From: Zobellella maritima
GTDB lineage: Bacteria > Pseudomonadota > Gammaproteobacteria > Enterobacterales > Aeromonadaceae
Length of the DNA stretch: 64,000 nucleotides
Reading direction: 5' to 3'
NCBI RefSeq assembly: GCF_003075035.1
Contig: NZ_QCZE01000001.1
Location: 186,001-250,000 of the forward strand
Below the pieces are notes generated by a model, which ran no database searches, was not told the DNA's origin, and saw only the letters and a list, made by a program, of their open reading frames with translations. The position numbers and the translations under genes were made by a program. Positions 45,237 to 53,585 of the stretch are shown one piece after another. Numbering within the stretch: position 1 is the first letter of the stretch; the number at the start of each line of letters is the position of its first letter.

Positions 45237-45869
45237 ATGAAACGAATTGAATATATGGCCGGCATGGTGTTTGGGGGGATCTTCCTCCTGCTGTCCCTGC
45301 TGGTGGTGGTGGAAACCCTGTTACGCAAGTTTTTCAGCGTGTCGTTGCAGGGTGTGGATGAACTGGGCGGTTACGCCCTGGCGGTGGGGGCAACCCTGTC
45401 TTTTACCCTGGCGTTGCTGGGCCGTACCCATATGCGTATCGACATTTTTCATGAAAAGCTGCCCAAGTCCCTGCAGACCCTGTTCAACTGGCTGTCCGCG
45501 GTGCTGATGGCGCTGTTCGGGATCTTCCTGTTCTGGGTCTGTCTGCAAATCGTGCAGGAAACCCTGGACTACGGCAGCACGGCGCAAACCCCCTGGGCCA
45601 CGCCGCTTAAATATCCTCAGGGCATCTGGCTTGCCGGCCTCACCGTGTTTGCCTTCGCGGCCACCCTGTACAGCCTGCGGGCGACCTGGTTGTTGCTGAG
45701 CGGCCGCACCGGTCAGCTCAATGAGGAATTTCATCCCAAGGGGGTAAGCGAAGAACTGAAAGAAGAGCTGGAAGATTTCAAACACCGCCAACAGGCAACC
45801 GTGTCCCACGAGGGGGAAGACGTCCTCGGGGGCGTACCGGCACAGGCCGTCAGAGAGGGCGTGAAATGA
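45237..45869 (+). CDS. TRAP transporter small permease (DctQ family), system 2
   Basis: The 210-residue membrane protein has four helices, the family segment SLQGVDELGGYALAVGATLSFTLALLGRTHMRIDIF near residues 35-70, and a charged C-terminal tail of about 45 residues (EELKEELEDFKHRQQA) that is longer than usual. It starts at ATG 45237 after AAGGAGGTAGGT and overlaps dctM by four bases. Confidence 0.87.
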   Translation: MKRIEYMAGMVFGGIFLLLSLLVVVETLLRKFFSVSLQGVDELGGYALAVGATLSFTLALLGRTHMRIDIFHEKLPKSLQTLFNWLSAVLMALFGIFLFWVCLQIVQETLDYGSTAQTPWATPLKYPQGIWLAGLTVFAFAATLYSLRATWLLLSGRTGQLNEEFHPKGVSEELKEELEDFKHRQQATVSHEGEDVLGGVPAQAVREGVK

Positions 45870-47158
45870 GTTTATCCGTGGTTTTTGTAGGCTTCTTCGC
45901 CATGTTGGGACTGCTGCTGCTGGGCATGCCCATCGCCGTCAGCATGGCGCTAATCGGGGTGATCGGCGGGGTCATGGTATTTGGTGTTCCCTTTGTCGAC
46001 TCCATCGGTGCTGTGGTCTGGAGTGTACACAACGAGGCAATCCTGACCGCCATCCCACTGTTTATCCTACTCGGTGAACTGCTGCTGCGTAGCGGCATCG
46101 CCGACAAGATGTACCTGGCGATGGCGGCCTGGCTGGGGCGGCTGCCTGGCGGACTCTTGCATACCAACATCGGCTCTTGTGCGCTGTTTGCAGCCACCTC
46201 CGGCTCGTCGGTGGCCACCGCCGCCACCATAGGCACAGTGGCCCTGCCGTCGCTGAACGAGCGCGAGTATTCCATGCGCCAGTCGCTGGGCAGCCTGGCC
46301 GCGGGCGGCACCCTGGGGATCCTTATCCCGCCCAGCGTCAACATGCTGATCTACGGTTCACTGACCAGCAACTCCATCGGCAAGCTGTTTATGGCCGGTC
46401 TGATCCCGGGCATATTGCTCAGCCTGCTGTTCATGGTCTATATCGGCATGTCCAACCTGGGCAAGGGCGGCAAGCGGGAAGAGATCATCCCGCTGAGTGA
46501 AAAGCTGCGCATGTCTCGCTTCCTGATCCCGCCCGCCGTGGTGTTCGGCATCGTCATGGGCAGCATCTATTTGGGGATTGCCACCGCTACCGAGTCGGCC
46601 GCCCTCGGGGTGATCACCGCCCTGTTTTTCTCCTGGCGCGCCGGCCGGTTGAACCTGGAGTTCCTGCAGGAAAGCTTCGTGCAGACCGCACGTATCACCG
46701 GCATGATACTGCTGATCATCACCGCCGCCTTCGTGCTCAACCTGACCATCAGCCTCACCGGGGTGGTGGACGAACTGACCGACTGGGTGACCTCATTCGG
46801 ATTGAGCATCACCGGCCTGCTGCTGGTGCTGATCGTCTTCTACCTGGCGCTGGGGATGTTTATGGACGTGCTGTCGATGCAGGTGCTGACTATCCCCATC
46901 ACCTATCCGATCGTCACCGCCCTGGGTGTGGATCCCATCTGGTACGGGGTGTTTGTGGTGCTGATGTGTGAGCTGGCGCTGATCACCCCCCCGGTGGGCA
47001 TGAACCTGTTCGTGGTGCAAAGCGTGCGCAAGGACGGCGGCAATATCCAGGATGTTATGTGGGGTGTACTGCCGTTCATGCTGATCATGATGCTATTTAC
47101 CCTGTCGCTGATGGCCTTTCCGGAGATCGCCCTATGGCTGCCGAACATGATGAGTTAA
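45866..47158 (+). CDS. TRAP transporter large permease (DctM family), system 2
   Basis: The 430-residue permease shows the DctM signatures AILTAIPLFILLGELLLRSG near residue 55, SCALFAATSGSSVATAATIGTVALP near 105 and AAGGTLGILIPPSVNMLIYG near 145. It works with the preceding SBP and DctQ to import an organic anion with Na+. The start overlaps dctQ (ATGA). The end overlaps the amidase start at 47134 by 25 bases, coupling transport with hydrolysis. Confidence 0.92.
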   Translation: MSLSVVFVGFFAMLGLLLLGMPIAVSMALIGVIGGVMVFGVPFVDSIGAVVWSVHNEAILTAIPLFILLGELLLRSGIADKMYLAMAAWLGRLPGGLLHTNIGSCALFAATSGSSVATAATIGTVALPSLNEREYSMRQSLGSLAAGGTLGILIPPSVNMLIYGSLTSNSIGKLFMAGLIPGILLSLLFMVYIGMSNLGKGGKREEIIPLSEKLRMSRFLIPPAVVFGIVMGSIYLGIATATESAALGVITALFFSWRAGRLNLEFLQESFVQTARITGMILLIITAAFVLNLTISLTGVVDELTDWVTSFGLSITGLLLVLIVFYLALGMFMDVLSMQVLTIPITYPIVTALGVDPIWYGVFVVLMCELALITPPVGMNLFVVQSVRKDGGNIQDVMWGVLPFMLIMMLFTLSLMAFPEIALWLPNMMS

Positions 47159-48573
47159 TTCACCGCAGCTGGCGTCTGGGCGCCACTGAGCTGGCGGCGG
47201 CCTTTGCCGCCGGCACCCTGACCCCGCTTGAAGCCTGGCAGGCCTGCGCCGCACGTATCCGGGCGCTCAATTCCGAGCTAAATGCGCTGATCGTATACAA
47301 CCCCCAGGCTGAGGCCGCCGCCGAGGCCAGCACCCTGCGCTGGCGCCAAGGCCGCCCCCTGAGCGTGCTTGACGGGGTGCCGGTGACCATCAAGGACAAC
47401 CTCAATGTAGCCGGCTTGGTCACCACTTGGGGCAACCGGGCCTTTGCCGAACGGCTGGCTGAGGACGATGAACTGTCGGTGGCCCGTTGCCGCCGGGCCG
47501 GGCTGGTGATCCTGGGCAAGACCAATGTGCCCGAGTTTACCCTGGAGGGCTATACCGACAACCCCCTGTTCGGGGTGACCCGCAATCCCTGGAATACGGC
47601 CCTGACCCCGGGCGGTTCCAGCGGCGGCGGAGTAGCCTCGGTGGCCGCCGGTTTTGCGCCGCTGTCCATCGGCACCGACGGCGGCGGATCCATCCGCCGG
47701 CCGGCGTCCCACACCGGTCTGGTGGGTTTCAAGCCCTCCATCGGCGCGGTGGCGCGGGTCAACAGCCTGCCCCAGGTGATGCTCGATTTCGAGGTGATTG
47801 GCCCCATTGCCCGCTCGGTGGTCGATGCCGCCGCCCTATTCAATATCATGGCGGGCGAAGATGCCCGGGATCGCAAGTCGCTGCGGGTCAGCCAAGGGCC
47901 GGTCGACTGCCAGACGCATCCGCCGCGGCTGCGTATCCTGTATGTGCCGCGCTTCGGCGACAACCCACTGGATCCTCAGATCGCCGCCAGCGTGGGCGGG
48001 GCGGCAGCCACGCTGCGCGCCCTGGGCCATGAGGTGAGTGAAGGGGAGCTGCCCTTCAGCCTGGACTTCGTCGATGCCTTCTGGCCGATGCTGGCCGCGG
48101 TGGCGGTGGCGGCGCTGTTCGAACGCTATCCCGAGGCTGAGCCGCTGGCGGCGGAAAAATTCCGCACCCAGGCGGCTCGGGGACGGGACATGGGCGCGGC
48201 GGCCTATCTCAATGCCCTGGAAGATATCGATGCCTTCCGCCGTCGGGTCGGTGAGGCCTTCGAGCAGGTGGATGTGATTATGACTCCCTCGGCGGCGGCG
48301 CTGCCCTGGCCGGCTGAGCAGGGCTATCCCACCGAGATCGACGGCCGGGAGGTCGGCCCGCGAGGCCATGCCATCTACACCGGCTGGGTCAATGCCTGCG
48401 GCCATCCGGCCATCAATCTGCCGTCGGCGCAGGCACAGCAGGGGCTGCCCATCGGCTTTCAGCTGGTCGGCAACTTCGGCGACGATGAACTGCTGTTCCG
48501 GCTGGCGGCCGAGTATGAAAGTGCCGTCCGGGCGGGTTGGCAATGGCCCGGTGAAACGGCGAAAGGCCCCTGA
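47134..48573 (+). CDS. Amidase signature family amidohydrolase
   Basis: The 479-residue enzyme has the amidase signature Ser-cisSer-Lys triad: Lys in PVTIKDNLNVAG near residue 80, and GGSSGGGVASVAAGFAPLSIGTDGGGSIRRPA near 155-187 with the two serines. It could hydrolyse an N-carbamoyl compound or another amide produced by the hydantoinase, but the substrate is not known. ATG 47134 lies inside the dctM 3' end with GGAG 8 bases before it; the longer frame starting at 47059 was rejected. The FAH-fold gene follows after 50 bases. Confidence 0.88.
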   Translation: MAAEHDELIHRSWRLGATELAAAFAAGTLTPLEAWQACAARIRALNSELNALIVYNPQAEAAAEASTLRWRQGRPLSVLDGVPVTIKDNLNVAGLVTTWGNRAFAERLAEDDELSVARCRRAGLVILGKTNVPEFTLEGYTDNPLFGVTRNPWNTALTPGGSSGGGVASVAAGFAPLSIGTDGGGSIRRPASHTGLVGFKPSIGAVARVNSLPQVMLDFEVIGPIARSVVDAAALFNIMAGEDARDRKSLRVSQGPVDCQTHPPRLRILYVPRFGDNPLDPQIAASVGGAAATLRALGHEVSEGELPFSLDFVDAFWPMLAAVAVAALFERYPEAEPLAAEKFRTQAARGRDMGAAAYLNALEDIDAFRRRVGEAFEQVDVIMTPSAAALPWPAEQGYPTEIDGREVGPRGHAIYTGWVNACGHPAINLPSAQAQQGLPIGFQLVGNFGDDELLFRLAAEYESAVRAGWQWPGETAKGP

Positions 48574-48622
48574 TACACAACGATAACCTTATGGGAAGCA
48601 ATAAACACATGGAGAACAGTCA

Positions 48623-49402
48623 ATGACCTCAGTAAACACCAGCGTGAACAACGCCGTAACCCTGCTGCACATCGCCTATCGGGCGGCGGGCCAGTTCGAG
48701 GCGCTGCCGGCATCCTGTGCACCCCAGACGGTCGAGCAGGCCTATGCCATTCAGGACGGGCTGGCCCGCAAGCTCTGGCTCGACCAGGGACTGCGCACCT
48801 CCTGCTGGAAGGTGGGGGCGCCCAAGCCAGGTGTGACTCCCTACAGCGCGCCCATTCCTCCCCAGCGGGTGCATGACAGTGGTACCCTGGTCGACACCGA
48901 TGCCTTTCACATGATTGGCATCGAGGGCGAGCTGGCCTTCCGACTGGGGCGTCCCCTGGAACCCAGGGCCACATCCTATTCGGACGCTGAAGTGAGGGAC
49001 GCCATCGGCGAGCTGTGCGTGACCATAGAGCTGGTGGATACCCGGCTGCAGGACTGGCAGCAGGCCGGTGCACTGTGGCGGCTGGCCGACAACCAGATCA
49101 ACGGCGCCCTGGTGGTAGGCAGCGGCATCGCCGACTGGCAAGGCATCAAATTCGGCAGCCAGCCGGTGATCCTGCGCTTCAACGGCGTCGAGCAGGCCAA
49201 CAAGACAGGCGGCCATCCGCTCGGCGATCCCACCCAGCTGCTGGGCTGGGCGGTCAACCACCTGGTGGCCCGCAACGGCGGCCTGCAGGCGGGGGATCTG
49301 ATCACCACCGGCACCTGGACCGGGATGATCTTCGTCGAGCCGGGCACCGAAGTTGAGGTGGTGTTCCCCGGTATCGGCGAGGCCAGGGTCAGCCTGGGCT
49401 AG
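48623..49402 (+). CDS. 2-keto-4-pentenoate hydratase-like protein (FAH superfamily)
   Basis: The 259-residue protein has the FAH fold: SCWKVGAPKPGVTPYSAPIPPQRV near residue 60, IEGELAFRLGRPL near 95 with the metal-binding Glu, CVTIELVDTRLQDW near 135, and DLITTGTWTGMIFVEPGTEVEVVFPG at the end. Relatives are MhpD-type hydratases and 4-oxalocrotonate decarboxylases, but no ring-cleavage gene is present here, so the reaction is open. GGAGAAC precedes the ATG. It is the last gene before a terminator. Confidence 0.82.
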   Translation: MTSVNTSVNNAVTLLHIAYRAAGQFEALPASCAPQTVEQAYAIQDGLARKLWLDQGLRTSCWKVGAPKPGVTPYSAPIPPQRVHDSGTLVDTDAFHMIGIEGELAFRLGRPLEPRATSYSDAEVRDAIGELCVTIELVDTRLQDWQQAGALWRLADNQINGALVVGSGIADWQGIKFGSQPVILRFNGVEQANKTGGHPLGDPTQLLGWAVNHLVARNGGLQAGDLITTGTWTGMIFVEPGTEVEVVFPGIGEARVSLG

Positions 49403-49428
49403 GTGCAGTTCGGTTCGTTTTGTTTTTG

Positions 49429-49450
49429 GAGGCCCCTGGTGGGCCTCTTT
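49429..49450 (+). terminator. Terminator after the amidase-hydratase genes
   Basis: GAGGCCC (49429-49435) and GGGCCTC (49441-49447) enclose a 5-base loop and are followed by TTT and a T-rich stretch. It separates the catabolic operon from the SBF-type transporter gene. Confidence 0.65.
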
Positions 49451-49459
49451 CTGCTTTAG

Positions 49460-50428
49460 GTGAGAAGGATCATCATCATCGTCTGGTTATTACCCCTGGG
49501 CCTGTGCCTGGCTTTTGGCGCCGCCCTGTTGCTGCCCGCGCCCGGCCTGTGGCTGAACGAGCTGGGCCTGCTGCCCTGGCTGGTGGCGTTGATCTTCCTG
49601 GTGAATGGCCTGCAGACCCGTTTGCAGCAGCTGCGGCCGGAGCCGGGATTTGGCCGTACCCTGCTGATGGGCGCGCTGATCAACCTGCTGCTGTCGCCAT
49701 TACTGGGCTGGCTGATCTACGCATTCAGCGGACTGGATGACAGCCTGCGGCTGGGGCTGATGGTGATATCCATGGTGCCGCCGACCCTGTCGTCCTGCGT
49801 GGTGCTAACCCGCATTAGCGGGGGCAAGGCCAGCTGGTCGCTGTTTCTGACTCTGGGACTCAATTTCATGGGTATCGGCACCATTCCCTTTGTACTAAGC
49901 CTGCTGGTGGGTAGTTCGCTTCAGCTTTCCCCCTGGCCCTTGCTACTGACCCTGGTCACAATCGTGTTGTTGCCCTTTGTCGGCGGCCTGCTTTTGCGGC
50001 TGTGGTTTCCGGTCTTGGGGGCCAAGCCCTGGCTGGGCCTGGTTCCTACCTGGAGCGTAATCGTCACCTCCTGGATCACCCTGTCGGCCAGCCAGCAGGC
50101 CTTGTATCAGTTGTCGCCGGCGGCGCTGCTGACGTTGTCGGCCTGGTCGTTGCTGCTGCACCTGGCTTTGCTGCTGTTGTGCCTGCTGGGCGGCCGGCTG
50201 TTGCGATTGGCGTTGGCGGAGCGCCGGGCACTGTTGTTTACCGCTTCCCAGAAAACCATGCCGGTGGCGGTGAGCGTGCTGGTGAGTCTGGCTTCGGCCA
50301 GTGGCGCGGCCGTGGTCAGTTGCATCCTTTTTCACTTCTTGCAGATGTTGTTCGACTCCTTGTTGGCTGCCAGGATAATGCGGCGGCTGGCCAGGATGGA
50401 CGAGCAGGAAGAAGCCCTGATTGGCTGA
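49460..50428 (+). CDS. Bile acid:sodium symporter (SBF/YfeH-like) family transporter
   Basis: The 322-residue very hydrophobic protein has about ten TM helices and motifs of the SBF family: LVALIFLVNGLQTRLQQL, MVISMVPPTLSSCVVLTRISGGKASWSLFLTLGLNF near residues 95-130, and FTASQKTMPVAVSVLV near 255. The family transports organic anions with Na+; this branch resembles E. coli YfeH. The GTG start at 49460 has only a weak ribosome site, so the N-terminus is uncertain. The terminator just upstream suggests its own promoter or read-through. Confidence 0.82.
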   Translation: MRRIIIIVWLLPLGLCLAFGAALLLPAPGLWLNELGLLPWLVALIFLVNGLQTRLQQLRPEPGFGRTLLMGALINLLLSPLLGWLIYAFSGLDDSLRLGLMVISMVPPTLSSCVVLTRISGGKASWSLFLTLGLNFMGIGTIPFVLSLLVGSSLQLSPWPLLLTLVTIVLLPFVGGLLLRLWFPVLGAKPWLGLVPTWSVIVTSWITLSASQQALYQLSPAALLTLSAWSLLLHLALLLLCLLGGRLLRLALAERRALLFTASQKTMPVAVSVLVSLASASGAAVVSCILFHFLQMLFDSLLAARIMRRLARMDEQEEALIG

Positions 50429-50490
50429 TGAGGCACCTTGAGCAGGGGGCGAGCCGACATTGCGGCAAGAAAGACAACCACGAAGGTGTT

Positions 50491-50516
50491 TGCAGGAGCC
50501 CCGACCTCGGGGCGAT
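50491..50516 (+). repeat. REP-like palindrome
   Basis: TGCAGGAGCCCCGACCTCGGGGCGAT has CCCCGA/TCGGGG-type arms and the GGAG...GGCGAT frame shared by the other copies at 51.6-51.9, 55.1 and 56.5 kb. It lies between the converging transporter and LysR genes. Confidence 0.6.
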
Positions 50517-50571
50517 TAGAGATCGACAGCAGGTATTTTCCCAGCTGGAACCTGATCCATAGGCGTGGTGA

Positions 50572-51495
50572 TCAGCGCTGATGCCGATGCAGGGTATCGA
50601 GGAAGGTATCCAGTACCAGGTTGGGGCGGCGGCTGCGGGCGGTGATGGCGCAGAAGGAAGTGGTAAAGCCCTGGGTGCTGGGACAGATGGCTTTGAGCCG
50701 ACCTTGCTCCACCCAGGGGCGGGCATAATGGTTGGGCAGATAGCCAAGGTAGCAGCCGGTCAGCAGCAAAAACATGATGCCCTCCCGATCATTGGCCCGG
50801 GCGCCCCTGGGGTGGGCCAGATACAGTGCCTGGGCTTCGGTCGGTTGGGCAAAGCTCGGGATGACCAGTTCGAAGCGGGTCAGTGTCTGTTCATCTATTT
50901 CCTGCTCCGGGCAGGTCGCCAGCGGATGATGGGCGGCGCAATAGAGGCTGGAGGCCTCTTCGTAAAGGGGCAGGTATTCCAGCCCTGGCAGCTCACGGAT
51001 CCGGGGTACCACCCCGATATTGAGCCGGCCGTCGAGCACGCCTATCTCTATGTCGTCCGAGGGTTGCATATGCACATTGAGCCTGATCTCGGGGCCCCGG
51101 GCCTTGAGTTCGGCCAGGCCATGGGTGATTTTCATGCCCGGATGGCTAACCAGGTTGTCGGTAATGCCGATCGCCAGCTCGCCCCTGAGATGCTTGTGCA
51201 GGCCGTTGATCTCGGAGCGAAAATTCTCGATGGCACCGACCAGACGATCACTTGCCTCCAGTACCTGCCGGCCCTCGTCGGTGAGTGCAAACCCGGCCCG
51301 GCCGCGCTGGCACAGTTTTAACCCCAGGCGGCTTTCGAGGTCGGCCATCTGCATGCTGATCGCCGCCCGGCTGATACCCAGGCTGACTTCCGCTGCCGAA
51401 AAGCCACCGCAGGCCGCCACGGTGCGAAACACCTTGAGCAATTTCAATTCAAAATCGCTGACCTGAGCCAAGGCCGCCTTTTTTCCTTCCGCCAT
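50572..51495 (-). CDS. LysR-family transcriptional regulator of the beta-alanine genes
   Basis: The 307-residue protein has an N-terminal winged helix (ELKLLKVFRTVAACGGFSAAEVSLGISRAAISMQMADLESRLGLKLCQRGRAGFALTDEGRQVLEASDRL) and a periplasmic-binding-like effector domain. It is divergent from the aminotransferase-dehydrogenase pair, the arrangement found in Pseudomonas beta-alanine loci, so it likely activates them with an omega-amino acid or its product as effector. A 9-bp inverted repeat at 51930-51953 is a candidate binding site. Confidence 0.9.
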   Translation of the reverse strand: MAEGKKAALAQVSDFELKLLKVFRTVAACGGFSAAEVSLGISRAAISMQMADLESRLGLKLCQRGRAGFALTDEGRQVLEASDRLVGAIENFRSEINGLHKHLRGELAIGITDNLVSHPGMKITHGLAELKARGPEIRLNVHMQPSDDIEIGVLDGRLNIGVVPRIRELPGLEYLPLYEEASSLYCAAHHPLATCPEQEIDEQTLTRFELVIPSFAQPTEAQALYLAHPRGARANDREGIMFLLLTGCYLGYLPNHYARPWVEQGRLKAICPSTQGFTTSFCAITARSRRPNLVLDTFLDTLHRHQR

Positions 51496-51593
51496 TGCGC
51501 CGTTCCCTAAAGAATCGAGTGACCTAGCTTATCAGACCAACTGGCGCTTCCTCTATACAGGAGGTCACCAGTCCTTTGAATAGCTTCAGATAC

Positions 51594-51640
51594 CATCGCG
51601 GCGGGGTTGCCCCTTCTACAAGGATCGCGGCTCCCACAGC
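51594..51640 (-). repeat. Inverted REP-like element
   Basis: Read on the minus strand, GCTGTGGGAGCCGCGAT and GGGGCAACCCCGCCGCGAT repeat the core of the family. It faces the tandem array that begins 25 bases later. Confidence 0.55.
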
Positions 51641-51663
51641 CAGCCCAGAATCGGTAATTGTCT

Positions 51664-51895
51664 ATGTAGGAGGCCCGCCCCGGGGCGGTTGACCACAAGG
51701 CTATCGAAGATCTTCAGATTTACTGTGGGAGGTCCGACCCCGGGGCGATATGACTACCAGGCTATCGAAGATCTTCAGATTTACTGTGGGAGGCGCGACC
51801 CCGCGGCGATATGGCTACCAGGCTATCGAAGATCTTCAGATTTACTGTGGGAGGCGCGACCTCGCGGCGATATGGCCACCGGGCCATCAAGCATC
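51664..51895 (+). repeat. 61-bp tandem repeat array with REP-like core
   Basis: Nearly four units repeat with an exact 61-base period: GGCTATCGAAGATCTTCAGA begins at 51699, 51760 and 51821, with a diverged start at 51882. Each unit has a palindrome GAAGATCTTC and a REP-like core TGTGGGAGGCGCGACC...GCGGCGATAT. Two units are nearly identical. It fills the region between the LysR gene and the operator of the aminotransferase gene. No spacers of varied sequence are present. Confidence 0.9.
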
Positions 51896-51929
51896 TCGGA
51901 GCCGACGCTGGAGTTTGAGGAAAGCGTTA

Positions 51930-51953
51930 AAAGTTAAGTATCTGCTTAACTTT
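51930..51953 (+). promoter_or_regulatory. Candidate LysR operator
   Basis: AAAGTTAAG-TATCTG-CTTAACTTT is a perfect inverted repeat with 9-base arms and a 6-base spacer, about 100 bases before the aminotransferase ATG. TTAATTAAG follows two bases downstream. Confidence 0.6.
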
Positions 51954-52051
51954 GGTTAATTAAGTTTAAATTTATCAAGACTAACTCCGGTCGCAAAATA
52001 ACGACATCAGCCGGTACTGGTGCCGACAGTGAGCATAACCAAGGAGCAGTG

Positions 52052-53398
52052 ATGAACACCATGATTACCCCATCTGCACAGGAGCGGGCCCAGGTGCTTA
52101 ACCTGGACGCCTATTGGATGCCCTTCACCGGCAACCGGGCGTTCAAGGCCGCTCCCCGTTTAATTGCCGAGGCCAAGGGTGCCTGGTTTACCGACACCGA
52201 CGGCAACAAGCTGTTCGACAGCCTGTCGGGCTTGTGGTGCACCGGCCTGGGACATCAACATGCCAAAATCAACGAGGCCATCAGCCGCCAGCTACATACC
52301 CTGGATTATGCGCCGGGCTTCCAGGTGGGCCATCCGTTGGCCTTTGAGCTGGCCGAAAAAATCGCCGGGCTGGCACCGGCGGATTTGAACCGGGTGTTTT
52401 TTACCAACTCGGGCTCGGAATGTGCCGACACCGCGCTGAAGATGGCACGGGCCTACTGGCGCGCCCGGGGCAAGCCGGAAAAAACCAGGCTGATCGGCCG
52501 GGCCCGAGGCTATCACGGGGTCAACGTGGGCGGCACCAGCCTGGGGGGCATCGGCGGCAACCGCAAGCATTATGGTCAGCTGCTGGATGCGGATCATCTG
52601 CCCCATACCCTGCTACCGGAAAATGCCTTCAGCAAGGGCCAGCCTGCCCAGGGTGCGAGCCTGGCCGACCACCTGCAACAACTGGTCGAGCTGCATGATG
52701 CCAGCAATATAGCGGCGGTGATCGTCGAACCCATGGCCGGCTCCGCCGGGGTGATAGTGCCGCCTTTGGGGTATCTGCAACGGCTGCGGGAGATCTGCGA
52801 TCAGCACGATATCCTGCTGATCTTCGACGAGGTCATCACCGGTCTCGGGCGCATGGGGGCCATGTTCGGCGCCGATGCCTTCGGCGTGGTACCGGACATT
52901 ATCAATGTGGCCAAGCAGCTGACCAACGGTGTGATCCCCATGGGTGCGGTGATTGCCAAGGAACACATCTATCAGGCCTTTATGGAGCAACCGGGTCCCG
53001 ACTATCTGCCCGAGTTTGCCCATGGTTATACCTATTCCGCCCACCCGGTGGCCTGTGCCGCAGCCATGGCGTCGCTGGATGTCCTGGTAACAGAAGACAT
53101 GCCGGCCCGGGTGCGCTCCCTGATGCCTCATTTCGAGGAGCAGATCCACCGGCTCAAGGGATTGCCCCATGTGGTGGATATTCGTAACTGCGGACTGGCC
53201 GGTGCCGTGCAGCTGGCCGCCTATCCGAATGAGCCGGTGCGTCGGCCGATGGAGCTGGCGCTGGCGCTCTGGAAGCAGGGCTACTATGTGCGCTTCGGCG
53301 GCGACTGCCTGCAGTTTGGCCCACCCTTTATCTCTACCCCCGACGAGCTGGAACAGCTGTTTAATGCGGTGGCGACTACCATCAAGGCTCAGTCATAG
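52052..53398 (+). CDS. aptA: Omega-amino acid (beta-alanine)-pyruvate aminotransferase
   Basis: The 448-residue class III PLP enzyme converts beta-alanine and pyruvate to malonate semialdehyde and alanine. It begins NLDAYWMPFTGNRAFKAAPRLI, the hallmark of the family, with FFTNSGSECADTALKMARAYWRARG near residue 110, LLIFDEVITGLGRMG near 255 and the PLP lysine in NVAKQLTNGVIPMGAVI near 285. ATG 52052 has AAGGAG five bases upstream. It is followed by the CoA-acylating dehydrogenase gene, a pairing seen in Pseudomonas (bauA/aptA). Confidence 0.93.
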   Translation: MNTMITPSAQERAQVLNLDAYWMPFTGNRAFKAAPRLIAEAKGAWFTDTDGNKLFDSLSGLWCTGLGHQHAKINEAISRQLHTLDYAPGFQVGHPLAFELAEKIAGLAPADLNRVFFTNSGSECADTALKMARAYWRARGKPEKTRLIGRARGYHGVNVGGTSLGGIGGNRKHYGQLLDADHLPHTLLPENAFSKGQPAQGASLADHLQQLVELHDASNIAAVIVEPMAGSAGVIVPPLGYLQRLREICDQHDILLIFDEVITGLGRMGAMFGADAFGVVPDIINVAKQLTNGVIPMGAVIAKEHIYQAFMEQPGPDYLPEFAHGYTYSAHPVACAAAMASLDVLVTEDMPARVRSLMPHFEEQIHRLKGLPHVVDIRNCGLAGAVQLAAYPNEPVRRPMELALALWKQGYYVRFGGDCLQFGPPFISTPDELEQLFNAVATTIKAQS

Positions 53399-53585
53399 CG
53401 GCAGCTGTCTATCGGGATGGAATAACCCCACGCCAACACGCAGCAAGTACATCCGTGTAGCTCAGCGATGGCATCCATGCCATCGACGGTTGGCTTAGGG
53501 AATTATGCCGTCCCTCTTCGTAACCGGCAGCTATGCGAGTGTGAGGCAAAATATTTTCAAGATTAACAAGCAAAAGGACCACAAG

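Noticed and set aside
51664-51895. Possible CRISPR array
   Set aside because: The units are contiguous 61-base tandem repeats without unique spacers, and no cas genes are present.
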